Origin: Heliocidaris tuberculata
Lineage: Eukaryota; Echinodermata; Echinoidea; Camarodonta; Echinometridae
Length of the DNA stretch: 64,000 nucleotides
Direction: 5' to 3'
Assembly (NCBI GenBank): GCA_025618425.1
Contig: CM046842.1
Location: 26,382,552-26,446,551 of the forward strand
The notes below the pieces were generated by a model. The model did not search any database. It had not been told where the DNA came from and was given only the letters and a program-made list of their open reading frames with translations. Positions 46,228 to 56,179 of the stretch are shown here, one piece after another. A program made the position numbers and the translations under genes. The stretch's first letter is position 1. Each line of letters begins with the position of its first letter.

Positions 46228-46599
46228 TTAACTAAAATGTAAATTCTTTCTTCTTCTCCCTCCTTCACTCCTGATTTTATCATTCTTTTTATGCTTTCTT
46301 CATTTCCTGTCTTTTCCCTCTCCCACAACCTTCCCCGTCTCACTCTCCCCCTCTCCCGTCGTCTGTGAATTTCTTTGTCTATCCTTTCACCCCCCCCCCC
46401 CCCCCCCCCCGTGCTTAAAGCCTTTTCTGCTGTGGGACTAAAGAGGGAGGCAGACTGGAATCATATTTCTAGCGCTTGAACACCACAAGCAGCAGATTCA
46501 AAGTGGATGTTTGGCGCGTATGTGGTTCCTTATTATGTGCATTCGACACTTTCTTTGTTTTTTTGTGTGTAAAATGACTTAAAAAAAAAAAAAGCACTG

Positions 46600-46630
46600 G
46601 TATAATAATAACAACAACAACAACAACAAT

Positions 46631-46680
<50 letters not shown>

Positions 46681-46750
46681 TAATAATACTAACAAAAATA
46701 ATTGTAATTATAACAATGATAATAATAATAATAATAATAATAACAACAAT
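46600..46750. repeat. AAC/AAT trinucleotide tract
   Basis: Mostly ATA/AAT units over about 150 bp. Confidence 0.95.
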
Positions 46751-46840
46751 GATATAAAAATGTATTTATTAAATTTCAATCTCATTATTTCACTCTTCTT
46801 TAACAATAGTACGGTGGACTGTACAGTACCCTGTCAATCT

Positions 46841-46979
46841 GGGGAACGTTTCATCAAGCGTTTTGTCAGTGATTTTTACAGACTACTGTTATAAGCTACT
46901 GAAATCCTTGCATCTGATTGGCTGAGAGCAAAATTTTCCGTAAAAATCACTGACAAGACACTTGATGAAACGCTCCCCA
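46841..46979. mobile_element. GTTTCATCAAGCG MITE (copy 1)
   Basis: The left end GGGGAACGTTTCATCAAGCG and the inverse right end CTTGATGAAACGCTCCCC bound a core with GCATCTGATTGGCTGAGAGC. The inverted repeat extends through GTCAGTGATTTTTAC (about 36 bp). Other copies: 51199-51340, 51421-51559, 63813-63953. Confidence 0.85.
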
Positions 46980-47124
46980 GAAATTGATAGTACCTTGCCT
47001 CATGTCATCCCTGATACACATCACTGTGTTTGTGAACTACGAGGATGAATGCAGTGTAACTGGGTTTTTACAGACGTGTATCAATCAGATATGAATATTT
47101 ATTTGGGGACCGACCTTTAACGTC

Positions 47125-47232
47125 ACCATCCGAAAGGCGTGACTACGTCTCGAACCTGGGTCCGCTGAATCAGTTTGTAACTTCCACTGTTAGCTGGATT
47201 ACAGGCGCACGCCACAACGCCTAGTTGTGGCG
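47125..47232 (-). ncRNA. 7SL/Alu-like SINE or 7SL RNA pseudogene fragment
   Basis: The minus strand reads GTTGTGGCGTGCGCCTGTAA then TCCAGCTAAC, closely matching the 5' domain of 7SL RNA and Alu (GGTGGCGCGTGCCTGTAATCC-type). About 45 bases farther comes CCCAGGTTCGAGACG, like the internal B box of Alu. The order and spacing agree with an RNA polymerase III promoter pair. Sequence beyond this does not clearly follow 7SL. The same locus continues at 47561 after an inserted MITE. It could be a 7SL pseudogene or a 7SL-derived SINE. Recent human contamination is unlikely because the match is short and imperfect. Confidence 0.4.
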
Positions 47233-47560
47233 GATGCGGGCTAACTCGGCACTTGGGCGAACTCGGCCTTGGCGGAAAATCGCCGCGGAGTGAGACCAGA
47301 GAGTTAAAGTGATCGCGAACACTTGTGGTGAATTTCGCATTTAATTGCACATTTCAAAACACTTAAATTCAAATTATTTGATATCACTGTGTAAAATGAT
47401 CAGCAAAGAAGTAATGTTGACAATTTCAAGAAGTAAAATTATGCAAAACATGAAATTTAAGGCTAAAAAAGTGTACGGTGCGTAGCGTGGACTTCAAGTC
47501 TTGAAACATAGTCACCGCGCAGTGCCGAATTCGCCCTAGTGCCGAGTTAGCCCGACCCCG
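47233..47560. mobile_element. MITE with CTAACTCGGCAC ends, 8-9-bp target duplication
   Basis: The left end GATGCGGGCTAACTCGGCAC and (reverse strand) the right end CGGGGTCGGGCTAACTCGG are inverted repeats that extend over about 40 bp. TTGTGGCG (with a shared leading G) occurs at 47225-47232 and 47561-47568. The element is 328 bp and noncoding. Confidence 0.85.
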
Positions 47561-47589
47561 TTGTGGCGTACACAGACAACAGCTATTAG

Positions 47590-47602
47590 GCTTCTACTAT
47601 TG

Positions 47603-47647
<45 letters not shown>

Positions 47648-48980
47648 TTTTTTAAAGTTTTTTTTAAAGTCCTTTTTAACTTAATGAACTTAGGAGACTT
47701 GTTAGCATAATGAAAACCGTTACATGCATGTTTTTATCATAATTATTATTATTATCTATATGGACATGTACATAATAACACCAAATGGTATTTTGGATAA
47801 TACCCATGAATCTGATTATAATGAATTGAATTGACACGAGTACATCACCATAGAAAATATTATAAATAGGTCCATATACATCATTTGAAAAAGTAACGAT
47901 GATATAGGCTAAACACCTGGCGAACAACACATAAATGTGTAATTACAGTTAATCTAAATACTACAAATAAAATGTGGTTATAACTTGAAATAATGTCTGG
48001 TGATTCTCTCTCTTATCTTGTATAATAATATCATAAACATATATATACTTTAACGTGATCTTTACATAAGAGTAGTTAAAACATACATTTTTCAAAGAAA
48101 TTCAATAAAGTATAATTGAAATTTCAGGACACGATAAATGCTCTGCCGCTATATAAGTCTTTACATAATCAATAGTCGGAAATACAAAAACACATTCTGG
48201 AGTATTAACTTTACAAGAAATGCATGTACTTTTTAAAGTCGAAGATATCCATTTGATTCAATATATGAATTAAATTCTGGGAATTTTCAGATTACTTATA
48301 CATCATCCCCAAACGTTTATCTAATATCCTTAAGGCCCTACCTTTTCTACATAGACGGATTTTGTTGTTTTAGATATCGTTATCCGTAATAGGTAAACGA
48401 AGCCCTGTCTCATAAAGGAAAAAAAAAAAAACCCCTAAAGAATTGTTATTAATCCGGATTGATCGCCAGTTCTCCAATCAATCGCAAACTTACAAACTTA
48501 CAAGTTGCGTTTGTTTTCAAGTTGCTATTGACTTAAATCAATGGAACTTTTTTTTTTTTTTAATGCGGTGCCCACATCTTCATGCTTTGATTCGCACAAG
48601 TGGGCCAATATGTAATTATATTAAATTAGTATCATAACAAAGACAACCATGATATCATCCGTTGGTAGTACGACACATGCTCCGGCGCCTTATTTCTCCG
48701 CTGTCAATGTCATGCACTAACCGATAGCTTAACTTAAACCCAGGACCAAACGCTATACCGAACCCTAACCCTCACACTAAACCTAACCTAAAACCTACTT
48801 GCAACCCGGATCCAATAATTCTACATCTTTCCTGAAATAAGCCCGGAGCAATTATTTCCGGAACACCCAGCTGTTACTTGACCAACTCATCGTGCTCATC
48901 GTCTGTATTATGTAGGGCAGTGTTGAAATGAATCCATTACAAAAAGTAACATTACATGACGTCGACTCCATCTTATGTTT
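47590..48980. other. A+T-rich intergenic, no gene seen
   Basis: (TA)n at 47603-47630 followed by a T run of about 24. A short AACCCTAACCC patch near 48763. No coding signal. Confidence 0.5.
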
Positions 48981-48985
48981 AGAAC

Positions 48986-49203
48986 AGGGGCACTCGTTTT
49001 CCGAAGGGTCGTATTTCCGACAATTTCATTTTCGGAATTATGAACCTTATGTAATTTTTGGAATTAAGAACCTTCGAAATTACGAACCGTCGGAGTTAAC
49101 GATCCTTTAGAATAACAAAGCTTCGGAATAACGAACCCTTTTGGAATTCAACCTTCGGAAAAACGAACCTTTAGAATTATGAACCTTCGGGAAAACGACA
49201 GGT
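48986..49203 (+). mobile_element. AATTCCG-family element (copy 5)
   Basis: Starts GGGGCACTCGTTTTCCGAAGG and ends CCTTCGGGAAAACGACA, the inverse arrangement of copies 1-4. The opposing tips TCGTTTTTCCGAAGG and CCTTCGGAAAAACGA define the family's terminal inverted repeat. Confidence 0.8.
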
Positions 49204-49569
49204 TACCTTTAATACCTGATTGTTTTATATTGATACGATGCCTTTGAACAGTGATCCAACACTCTGTAATACATGTACATGTAGTGTCCACCATCTCATA
49301 CGCTTCTCCATGCAGGCCTGGGGAGTCTACGATCTGGTTTTCTTGGCTGTATCTATAGTTTGAAATAATACATGATATAACGTTAAAGTCTTAATAACAA
49401 AATTTCTTAGAAATATTGATATTAGAATGGAAGTGAACTCAAGTGATTTCAGGGGATCATTGTTTCTTGTCCAGAACTCATGTAATGCATTTTGTACTTG
49501 ATGTCTCATTTCGCTTACGTTGTTACCTGCTATATCGACCCTGTGATGCCCGGCTTACAGGGGGGCGTC

Positions 49570-50230
49570 ATTTCGTTTCCTGAGAGTTGTGACCATAGGT
49601 TTCGACACGCGTATCAAAAAGCCTACGCGTACGTATCTTTGTTAACCCTTTCAGGACAGGAATTATTTAAGAGCTCAATTGATCACATTTTGTTCTGCAA
49701 ATTGGCAACAGTAATATTTTTCTTTTAGTGCTACGTGGTTCTAATAAGATGTAATGTCTTGAAAATAATATACATGGTTAGGAACTTTGTCGAAAAGTTG
49801 AAAAAGTTGCCAATTTGGACAAAGAACAATGATTTTGAATCTCTCAATGTGTTGCCAATTTAAGGATGTTCAATCTTATTCTCCTTTTTAAAATTCCTGG
49901 CATCAAACGCAATATGATCATGCAACAAAGATGGACACGGTATGTGCAGAATTTTTTGCTCTTTCTGCTCATGCATCTGGTATATTTTTTAAGGCTCTAA
50001 ATCAAAAGTTATTGGGCCAAACCACAAAATGTGGTCAATTGTCTTGAAAGGGTTAAAAACATGGTGGATCATGGAGCTCCCAATAGTTCCCTTTCACGTA
50101 CATTCAGTATTGGAGGGAAACTATTTGAAGCTCCATGAAATGAATGACCAATCAGAAGCGACCTCCAGTGTCGCGACTCTCTGTATGTATAGCTCTGGTT
50201 TCCTTCATTACCTGCGCCAATCGAGGCTCT
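49570..50230 (-). mobile_element. CATGGAGCTCC-family element, interrupted
   Basis: This is the reverse-orientation relative of 53780-54015. Shared blocks are GAGAGTTGTGACxxxxGG, GGATCATGGAGCTCCCA, GAAACTATTTGAAGCTCCAT and GTGTCGCGACTCTCTGTATG. It is split by the TTAA element at 49646-50052. Confidence 0.7.
49646..50052. mobile_element. TTAA-flanked element, 407 bp, with empty-site paralogue
   Basis: TTAA at 49642-49645 and 50053-50056. The ends are CCCTTTCAGGACAGG and (reverse strand) CCCTTTCAAGACAA. The related host copy near 53935-53965 reads straight through with one TTTAAAACATGG, so the insertion is exact. Noncoding. Confidence 0.85.
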
Positions 50231-50399
50231 TAATTAACCCATAGGCCAGTTATTAAAACTATTCTTAGCACTGCTCAGTTTGCAATCACTTTTTAAACAA
50301 AATAACTATTTCATGACGCGCAAGAGACCTTACCAGTCACTGACGCAGTCCTTACGTCATGACGCCCCATGTGAGCCGAGCTGTACGCTTGTAATTCAA

Positions 50400-50652
50400 C
50401 ACATTGGCTGATTTCAAGTTCGGTGTTGGTGTTGGTGTTGGTGTTGAGAGCGTGAAATGGGCTGCTGATTCTAGCCCCAACACCGAATTCGAGTTTATGA
50501 AAATAATACCAACCACATTATTGATAACTCAAAACCTAGTGAAGTCAATCCCAGCACCAGCTTCATTTGAGGTTCGGTGTTGTGGCTGGTGCTAGTTTTG
50601 CCCCAACACCAACACCAGCTTTCAACACCGAACTTGAATTCACACATTGTTT
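50400..50652. mobile_element. MITE with GGTGTTGGTGTTG inverted ends
   Basis: The left end TTTCAAGTTCGGTGTTGGTG and the inverse of the right end (CAACACCGAACTTGAATTC) pair over about 45 bp, with multiple GTGTTG/CAACAC hexamers. Noncoding. Confidence 0.8.
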
Positions 50653-51198
50653 GCACTGTTCATTTCGTATTTACTTTTAGTAGGGCGTCACTCTCATGTT
50701 TTGAAGACCGCGCTAGTCACTGACACTGTTCTACGTCGATGCCTTATGAGTGACGGGCATTAGATTTTTGAATAAGGAAATGAGTGCTCATACACTGAGA
50801 AAATGTGTCTTCCTCATTTCAGTGGCTACACAAGGCTATAGTCATCGGACTGTAGGCCTACTATATCCGGTCTCGCAGAACTTCCATCCAATTGAAAGAT
50901 TTGTTGTTTTCATCTTAGAAAAGGTGTCATGAAAGAGTGATATTGTTTTTGAAAGGGATTGCAAAATGAAAAGTGCAAAGGATAGGCCCATTTTTAATAA
51001 CTGGGGTATTAGTTAATTGCCTTCATAGGCTCCATACGTCCAGGTACAGACGCTTACGCCTGGCTCACACGAAGCCTAATCATGCTGACGTTAGAACGGC
51101 GTCAACGACTTTTCCGGTCTTTGCAAGTCATAAGAGAGTGATACTAGGCCTATCGTTCAAAGAGTGATTTCAAAGAGTGATTTCAAATTCATATGAAC

Positions 51199-51340
51199 AG
51201 GGGAGCGTTTCATCAAGCGTTTTGTCAGTGACTTTTATCCGACAACTGTTATAAGCTACTGAAATCCTTGCATCTGATTGGCTGAGAGCAAATTTGTCGG
51301 TAAAAATCACTGACAAAACGCTTGATGAAACGCTCCCCAG
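51199..51340. mobile_element. GTTTCATCAAGCG MITE (copy 2)
   Basis: Ends GGGGAGCGTTTCATCAAGCG and the inverse CTTGATGAAACGCTCCCC are near perfect. TGAAC(A/T) at the outer flanks may extend the inverted repeat. The core has TTGCATCTGATTGGCTGAGA. Confidence 0.9.
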
Positions 51341-51420
51341 TTCAATTAGCGCATGTAATGACGCAATCGAAATGAAGCCTCGTGTGAGCCGGGCTTTAGA
51401 ACTTCAGTTTCGTAGACTTC

Positions 51421-51559
51421 TGGGGAGCGTTTCATCAAGTGTTTTGTCAGTGATTTTTAACGACAACTGTTACAAGCTACTGAAATCCTTGCATCTGATC
51501 GGCTGAGAGCAAATTTGTCGGTAAAAATCACTGACAAAACACTTGATGAAACGTTCCCC
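51421..51559. mobile_element. GTTTCATCAAGTG MITE (copy 3)
   Basis: Same ends and core as copy 2, only 80 bp away from it, in the same orientation. Confidence 0.9.
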
Positions 51560-51611
51560 TGTTCAACGACCCTTCTAGAATAGCATTTTATCATTGGCCA
51601 CGTATCTGATC

Positions 51612-51801
51612 TAAAAAAAAGAAGCTGGTTGAAATTTTACCCAATATCGGATAAAAAGGGAACATGTAAGTTTCTTGGGTGAAATTTTAATCAGTATTAG
51701 GTAAACTTTGCGCAACATTGGGTAAAATTTACTCAACAGACATGCACAATTATTGCCTCTTTACCCAATATAGGGTATAATTTCACCCAACTTGTTTTCA
51801 G
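51612..51801. repeat. TTTACCCAATAT-type inverted repeat
   Basis: GAAATTTTACCCAATATCGG at the left and its approximate inverse (TTTACCCAATATAGGGTATA, TTTCACCCAA) at the right. Related to 7293-7672. Confidence 0.5.
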
Positions 51802-51837
51802 ATTGTTACTGATTGTTGTGTGCTGAATGAACTTACC

Positions 51838-52091
51838 TTACATCATGGGCAGGTCATCCCTTTGGAAAGGACCAATGATCTGGGAGACAATCTTAGGCTG
51901 AGAATTCGGGCCTTGCATTCTCCCGGAAGCACGCCTCCTACGACGACCCCTTCGTGGACAACCCTGGGAACACCTCGACTCGAGGCTGCCCGTGATGCAA
52001 ACGATCACTTCACAGTGAATGTACACCTTCGATAGGAAAGGGAACAAATACAAGGTCAACACGAAGGCATTGAAGCCTAGCTCACCCCGCT
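51838..52091 (-). CDS. ZP-domain gene, C-terminal ZP exon
   Basis: The minus strand encodes FNAFVLTLYLFPFLSKVYIH then CEVIVC, SRCSQGC and PRRGRRRRRA. This is the standard end of a ZP-C subdomain: the FxAF strand, the VYIHCEVxxC block, the last cysteine pair, and a polybasic consensus furin cleavage site. The sequence after it (QPKIVSQIIGPFQRDD) resembles the external hydrophobic patch that holds ZP proteins unpolymerised until cleavage. A strong donor lies at the left end (GTAAGG at 51841 or GTAAGT at 51836). Only the first avoids an in-frame TAA, so it is preferred. The acceptor at the right end is uncertain (an AG near 52090). A phase-2 exon with the expected CPxD segment between this and 54480 was not located. 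Confidence 0.7.
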
Positions 52092-52180
52092 TTCAGACTA
52101 GAGAGCTTTCTTATGGATATATATGTATATGGGACGTTTTTATGTGTCCGAATGGTCTTATATTGATACGTCGTATCTCA

Positions 52181-52339
52181 CAGGGGCCGCGGAGCGTTTT
52201 TGAAAGTGGGGGGGGGGGGGTCTGATCAGATTTCACTCATTAATGACAATTTTCGAGCCTTGTTTCCGATATTTTTGTAACTTATTTTTGTAACGCAGCC
52301 CCCCGCCCCCCCCGCCCCCCCGCGGCTCCGCAGCCCATC
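52181..52339. mobile_element. GC-tipped MITE, 5-bp target duplication (copy 2)
   Basis: TCTCA at 52176-52180 and 52340-52344. The left end CAGGGGCCGCGGAGCG matches copy 1. The interior has GTCTGATCAGATTTCACTCA, CGAGCCTT and TTCCGATATTTTT. Confidence 0.85.
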
Positions 52340-52344
52340 TCTCA

Positions 52345-53055
52345 TACGTCGTATATCGAAATGATGCTAAAATCATCCTTTCGTACGATAATCCTATATT
52401 CATACGACGTATATGTGTGTCTGGATGATTTCATATCCATCCGTCGTCGAAGTTGGCGGGGTTTATAAACACAATGCGCAAAGCCCGCGCATAGTTCGTA
52501 CTGCGCAAAGGAGAGACTCGTACATATTCATGAGCTTTCCATGAAACCTGACTGCGTGAGGTCTGAATACTGCCATACAATTATCGTATAACGTTAAGTT
52601 GTGTCTGAATGCACTCATATCAATACGTCGTATATCTATACGTCGTATGAATATATAGGATATGGTGAGTCTGAAAAGGGGGTCATTCACTAAAAGTCAT
52701 GTCGAGGTGAACCGCCTCAAAAAAAAAACAAAAAAAAACTAAAAAAACTAAAAAAAAAAAAAGGACAATTCGACAAACGAACAGACAAACAAATTTACTC
52801 TGCGATAAACTAATGCGACGTCGTACACCTCACAAGTTTGTAGATTTGTGTTGATCGAGGCCTTCTGATTTGTGCGCGAGGGTACTACGGTTTCTCATTC
52901 AAACTGCCATTCACTAAATCTTGTTTGCGACAGTTTGTAGCCCGGCGGTTACCGCTTACTATTGCAGGGTTTAAAACTCAATTTACAAACTTCGAGTCCC
53001 AAGTCGGAGGCTCCTGCTTGAGATGTTTGTACCTGGTGTAGCCGAATAACATTCA
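52345..53055. other. Intron-like stretch, no exon recognised
   Basis: CATACGTCGTATA motifs recur several times between 52340 and 52640, and an A-rich run lies at 52718-52762. A missing ZP exon could lie in 52345-54479, but I could not identify it. Confidence 0.4.
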
Positions 53056-53059
53056 ACCC

Positions 53060-53132
53060 GCCTCCGTGGTCTAGTGGTTAAGGCGTTTGGCGTACAGTGC
53101 CAAAGACCCGGGTTCGACTCCCGGCGGATACA
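53060..53132 (+). tRNA. tRNA-like gene or pseudogene (anticodon ACA)
   Basis: The A box is TGGTCTAGTGGTTAAGGCG and the B box a perfect GGTTCGACTCC. The D stem (GTCT/AGGC), anticodon stem (TTGGC/GCCAA) and T stem (CCGGG/CCCGG) all pair. The loop GTACAGT has U33 and gives ACA (Cys box). The acceptor stem pairs at only 5 of 7 positions, and one extra T precedes the anticodon stem. An ACA anticodon is not normally used, so this is probably a pseudogene, a SINE head or a damaged gene. A T5 terminator follows at once. Confidence 0.55.
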
Positions 53133-53133
53133 G

Positions 53134-53138
53134 TTTTT
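53134..53138 (+). terminator. RNA polymerase III terminator (T5)
   Basis: Five T residues start two bases after the discriminator position of the tRNA-like element. This is a typical Pol III stop. Confidence 0.55.
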
Positions 53139-53249
53139 GCAAACCCTGCAGTTATTTCCACAAAAAGGAAGTCAGTAAGGAGGAACAATGAATTTAGCTA
53201 CGCAAATTATTTCTCTTATTCAATTTAATTCATTTCTCACATTATATAT

Positions 53250-53252
53250 ATG

Positions 53253-53297
<45 letters not shown>

Positions 53298-53299
53298 AC

Positions 53300-53331
<32 letters not shown>

Positions 53332-53378
53332 TATATATATATATATACATATATATATATACATATATATATATATAT

Positions 53379-53440
<62 letters not shown>

Positions 53441-53446
53441 ATACAT
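53250..53446. repeat. (TA)n array with regular TATATTATATA and TATACATATA breaks
   Basis: About 195 bp of TA repeats broken at intervals. Frames across it are artefacts. Confidence 0.97.
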
Positions 53447-53504
53447 TCTGTCACAACTCACAGGAGAAAGTCTATGAATGCGGCTGAGATAACTTTTTAA
53501 AGTT

Positions 53505-54045
53505 GCCTTTTAACTGGTAGAACTGGGCCATTATGGTCTATCCAAAATTTTATATAAAAGATTATAATCAGTGATAAATTGCATTTTACTCCAAATTTTA
53601 AAGAACAACTCACTTGGAAAATATGCACATCTTTTTTAAAGTACTACTTTCATTAATTAAGACTTGCAAACTTAGAAAATTGCCTGCATGCATACATTTT
53701 AAGTTTTCTGCAAGGGAGAATGGCGCATGACGGGAAAATAAGATGCACCGAAGTTTTCAAAATCCTGTCAAATGATGGCACTATTTAGGAGGTTCCAGAG
53801 CTATGCATACAGAGAGTCGCGACTCTGGATGTCGCTTCTGATTGGCGAGTCATTTCATGGAGCTTCAAATAGTTCCCTCCCATGGAGAATGTACATTGAA
53901 ATGGAACTACTGGGAGCTCCATGATTCGCCATGTTTTAAACAAAGACCGCCTACGCATAGGCTTATTATGCGCGTGTCACAACTCTCTCTTTCAACGCGC
54001 TCTGGGAGGTTCATTTAAAGGCAACTTTAAAATGTAATCTTAAGG
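53505..54045 (+). mobile_element. CATGGAGCTCC-family element (uninterrupted copy)
   Basis: The outer ends TTTTTAAAGTTGCCTTTTAA and (reverse strand) TTTTAAAGTTGCCTTTAAAT form inverted repeats. The interior carries GAGAGTCGCGACTCT, ATGGAGCTTCAAATAGTTCC and GGAGCTCCATGATTCGCC. It is intronic within the ZP gene. Confidence 0.7.
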
Positions 54046-54479
54046 TTTTGGCCATAAAATTGCATTTCAAGAGTAACTGTTGGATTTACCTGCAAATGGT
54101 CACCAATGAATGAAAATGCTTCGAAAGAAAACGCCCTAAACCTGTTTCCATACGGAGAGAACATCTGCAATGTATCATCAGACCGACATCTTCAGAGAAA
54201 AAGAGAAATTGAAGTGATCTAGGTTCATCTAATCTCTTTCACTTCTAATAACAGAATAACAGACGCAAACCTTTACGGCTATCAAGAACCTTAAAACAAA
54301 CTATAAAAATATTACACATTTCCGGAAACTTCATATAAAAAGCGTTAATGTTTGGATTATTAGTAATTCAAAACAAGTTAAGTTTTGAGAAATTACATGA
54401 ACAGCCCCCCCCCCCCAAAAAAAAGGGGGGGGGGCAAAAAACAACAACAAATAAACAAACATGGTTGTCTCTTAATTAC

Positions 54480-54886
54480 CCATCTTTGATGAGATCGTAC
54501 TTAATCCGGTCCAAAGGATCTGCAGAGGGCGTGCTCCAACAGTGTTCAATGAACAGTGAGATATCGGTAGTCGCTGTCAGATTGATACCGTAGAATAGGG
54601 GTTCTCGGAGAGAAACAGGACCTACATCATCGGGGAACAGCTGGTCGAATCTCACGTCTGTATATCGTAGGAATTCAAGGATAAATTTCCCGAAACCGAT
54701 CTCTTCGAACACTAGTGGAGCGCTGGGAGGCCTAAGGTTGTAGAACCGATCCAGTACCTGATGGCGAGGTAACTTGCACTGCACTGCAATCCGCATGTCG
54801 CAGATATGACGGGTGATGACGGTGCCTTGAGCGGATTCTGAATGACAGGTTATTGTGTTAGAGAAAGTAATATCCTCTTCATCTTC
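54480..54886 (-). CDS. ZP-domain gene, central ZP exon
   Basis: This exon of 407 bp starts after TTTTGATACAG (phase 0) and ends at a GTAATT donor (phase 2). It encodes EDEEDITFSNTITCHSES, IAVQCKLPRHQVLDRFY, FGKFILEFLRYTDVRFDQ, GPVSLREPLFYGINLTA, FIEHCWSTPSADPLDRIKYD and LIKDG. The ...SNTxxC, VxCKxPR, LREPLFxGI and xEHCWSTPSxDPxDxxKYDLIxDG blocks are diagnostic of the linker and early ZP-C part of zona pellucida domains. ZP domains polymerise into extracellular filaments or matrices. The upstream exon 61243-61421 ends in phase 0, as required, across an intron of 6.36 kb filled with transposons. Confidence 0.92.
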
Positions 54887-55075
54887 CTGTATCAAAAGGT
54901 TGAAAATGGAAAGGTAAGGAACACTGTGTGGCGTATCTAGGGATTATGGCGCCCAAGGCAAACAATAAATTAGCGAGCCCCCTCTCCCCACTTAAAATTC
55001 AAATAAAATTAATTCAAGAGTATTATGTTTTTAACTTTGAAATGATTTTAATGCTCTTACACTGGGATTGGCTGT

Positions 55076-55140
55076 TTAAGCTCATGTACAGTTTCGCTAG
55101 CAAAAAGAAATTTGGAAAGAAACGTGTTAAATATATAGCG
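55076..55140 (+). mobile_element. TTAA-MITE left-end fragment (copy 4)
   Basis: TTAAGCTCATGTACAG and GGAAAGAAACGTGTTAAATA match the left end of 18000-18517. It stops where the gypsy sequence begins, so the junction cuts both elements. Confidence 0.7.
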
Positions 55141-56166
55141 TTATTTTAACCCCTGATTCAAATAACCCTTATATAGAGGCACTGGTGGAGGGGTAGGCAT
55201 TTCTGCTTGGCAGATTCTACACTCTTTCACAAGGTGTTCAGCTTGCTCATCGATATGTGGCCACCACACTTTGGTACGCAAGATCTGCTTTAGACGGACA
55301 ATGCCTTGATGCGATTCGTGAGCGATATCTAGGGTACGCTTTCTTAGCTCATTTGGGATCACAATTCTGGTTCCACGCACTAGAATTCCATCTGTCGATG
55401 TGAGCTCATTCGCGACATTACGATACACACTAAGTCGCTTGTCATCATGCCACTTGCCTGAGCGAATTGCTTCGATGACACACTTAATTTCCGGGTCATC
55501 CTGGGAGGCTTGCTTAATTTCCTCGCGAGACAGAGCACGGGGTACCGCGTATGCGACAATCGCTTCAACATACTCTTCAGCGATGTTATGAAGATCTCCT
55601 TGTGGCTGGTTACTAAGCGGCAGACGCGAAAGTACATCTGCTGGGTTTATCTTCCCAGACATGTGTCGAATCTTGATCCTGTACTGCTGTTGGCGTAATG
55701 CCCATCTCTCAATACGGGCATGAGGTTTACCGCGAGGACTGTAGATTACTTCCAACGGCTTGTGGTCTGTTAGGAGATCGAACTCCGCTCCGATCAGATA
55801 GAGGTGAAAACGCTCACACTCCCATACGACGGCTAACGCTTCGCGTTCAGTTTGCGAGTAGCGACGCTCGACATCTGTTAACGAACGGCTAGCGTACGCG
55901 ACCGGACGGCTGACGCCTTCTATGGTCTTTGTGAGAATAGCTCCCAGTCCGAAGGGACTTGCATCCACTCGAAGCTCTGTTGGTGCTCCGGTGACAAAAT
56001 GAGCCATGACTGTATCACTGGTAAGTGCTGCACAGAGGGTATTGAACGCTTCCTCCTGTCGTGGACCCCATGACCATGGCACATCCCCACGCGTCAATTC
56101 TCTAAGCGGCTCGGTGGTCGTCGCGAGATTCTGGATGAATCGGCCACAGTAATTGACCAATCCCAA
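55141..56166 (-). pseudogene. pol: Ty3/gypsy RNase H and integrase N-terminus
   Basis: The frame of 341 codons follows the reverse transcriptase. It starts at GLVNYCGRFIQNLATTTEPL (tether). It carries the RNase H catalytic acids in LRVDASPFGLGAIL, EREALAVVWECERF and LLTDHKPLE. It ends in the zinc-binding HHCC part of integrase (HESHQG ... CRIC). The DDE core of the integrase and everything 3' of it, including the second LTR, are absent because the element is cut at 55141. A frameshift separates it from the RT frame at about 56175. About 20 bp of the usual linker seem to be lost. Confidence 0.9.
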
Positions 56167-56179
56167 GAAAGAGCGAACT

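Noticed and set aside
48720..48800. AACCCTAACCC patch as an interstitial telomere repeat
   Set aside because: Only one or two imperfect hexamers; too short and irregular.
53242..53454. Tyrosine/isoleucine frames
   Set aside because: Translation of a (TA)n array.
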